Shown here: positions 63,431 to 64,000 of the stretch, one piece after another | Numbering within the stretch: position 1 is the first letter of the stretch | Layout: every line of letters begins with the position of its first letter | Origin: Xylanimonas allomyrinae | GTDB taxonomy: Bacteria > Actinomycetota > Actinomycetes > Actinomycetales > Cellulomonadaceae | Length of the DNA stretch: 64,000 nucleotides | Assembly (NCBI RefSeq): GCF_004135345.1 | Contig: NZ_CP035495.1 | Coordinates: forward strand, 558,001 to 622,000 | Direction: 5' to 3' | Translations under genes and position numbers: made by a program | The notes under the pieces: generated by a model | Told to the model about the DNA's origin: nothing | Seen by the model: the letters and a program-made list of their open reading frames with translations, nothing else | Databases searched by the model: none

Positions 63431-64000
63431 ATGTCTGCTCCTGCCGAGCCCCTGCCCGAGGGCCCGAGCCCCCTCGACGTCGCCGCGCTCGACGCCGTCG
63501 TCGCCAAGGCCCTCGCCGACATCGCGGCGGCGGGTGACCTCGACGCCCTCAAGGCCGCGCGCACGCTGCACACCGGCGACCGCAGCGCGCTCGCGCTGGC
63601 GAACCGCGCGATCGGCGCGCTGCCCGGCCCCGACAAGGCGGCCGCGGGCAAGAACCTCGGGCCGCGCCGCGGGAAGGTGGCCCAGGCGATCACGGCCCGG
63701 CAGGCCGAGCTCGAGGCCGAGCGCGACGAGCGGGTGCTGCTGGAGGAGGCCGTGGACGTCACGCTGCCGACCGGTCGCAGGCCCGCGGGGGCACGGCACC
63801 CGATCGAGGCGATCCAGGAGCGCATCGCGGACTTCTTCCTCGGCATGGGCTGGGAGATCGCCGACGGCCCCGAGGTCGAGGCCGAGTGGTTCAACTTCGA
63901 CGCCCTGAACTTCGGCCCCGACCACCCAGCCCGGCAGATGCAGGACACGTTCTACGTGTCGCCGACGGACCAGGGCGTCGACAGCAACCTCGTGCTCCGC
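63431..64000 (+). CDS. pheS: Phenylalanyl-tRNA synthetase alpha subunit, N-terminal part (runs off the right edge)
   Basis: 190 codons are visible with no stop. The N-terminal coiled-coil region is followed by GKNLGPRRGKVAQAITARQAELEAER and the catalytic domain start RHPIEAIQERIADFFLGMGWEIADGPEVE, FNFDALNFGPDHPARQMQDTFYV (class II motif 2 region). The enzyme charges tRNA-Phe with PheT. GGAAGG precedes the ATG by 5 bases. Confidence 0.95.
   Translation, partial: MSAPAEPLPEGPSPLDVAALDAVVAKALADIAAAGDLDALKAARTLHTGDRSALALANRAIGALPGPDKAAAGKNLGPRRGKVAQAITARQAELEAERDERVLLEEAVDVTLPTGRRPAGARHPIEAIQERIADFFLGMGWEIADGPEVEAEWFNFDALNFGPDHPARQMQDTFYVSPTDQGVDSNLVLR

Overview
The window is a single stretch of very G+C-rich bacterial chromosome with strong actinobacterial features: a dcw (division and cell wall) cluster followed by sepF-yggT-divIVA, the lexA-LysM-nrdR neighbourhood, GTG/TTG starts, many 1- and 4-base gene overlaps, priA-type HisA, HelR, DUF3040 and DUF1844 proteins. 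MurE carries DDPH where diaminopimelate-type enzymes carry DNPR, which suggests a Lys- or Orn-type peptidoglycan. With the gene order this fits Micrococcales (Cellulomonadaceae/Promicromonosporaceae-like). That placement is an inference. No tRNA, rRNA, insertion sequence, prophage or CRISPR array was seen.

Layout. 1-9.7 kb: end of hflX, a DinG-like helicase, lactate dehydrogenase, a 14-bp tandem-repeat block, lexA (-) with an SOS box in its promoter, a LysM protein behind two tandem SOS boxes, nrdR, serA (-) and helR (-). 10-14.8 kb: a PAC2 protein, a cold-shock protein, a spermidine-synthase-like protein (-), an SOS-box operon of a HEPN protein plus DNA polymerase IV, and a DUF3040 membrane protein. 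15-19.7 kb (-): moxR, DUF58, transglutaminase. 20-39.4 kb: mraZ, rsmH, ftsL, ftsI, murE, murF, mraY, murD, ftsW, murG, murC, ftsQ, ftsZ, pgeF, sepF, yggT, divIVA. 39.5-46.7 kb: TraR/DksA-like protein, lspA, rluD-type synthase, GNAT, dnaE, NUDIX, PPOX. 46.7-57.6 kb: S4 protein (-), hisD, a P-loop kinase-like protein, hydrolase and recQ (-), a Rieske lipoprotein, then hisC-hisB-hypothetical-hisH-priA-sseB. 57.7-59.5 kb (-): secreted serine protease, coiled-coil membrane protein, DUF1844. 59.6-64 kb: structured leader, infC, rpmI, rplT, rRNA methyltransferase, thpR, and the start of pheS.

How they work together. The dcw block makes lipid II (MurC-F, MraY, MurG), polymerises it at the septum (FtsW, FtsI, FtsL, FtsQ) and positions the ring (FtsZ, SepF, DivIVA); repeats upstream of mraZ look like its own operator. 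LexA, the LysM protein and the HEPN-DinB pair form a small DNA-damage regulon. The his genes form one coupled operon apart from hisD.

Two genome-wide observations matter for any reader. First, seven genes (PAC2, murF, pgeF, rluD-like, recQ, hisC, priA) have broken reading frames; in all but one of the breaks a single G is missing from a coding-strand G run. Because some of these genes should be essential or belong to intact pathways, sequencing error is the best explanation. Second, at least ten genes have a TAnnnT -10 box 6-8 bases before the start codon, which implies leaderless mRNAs.
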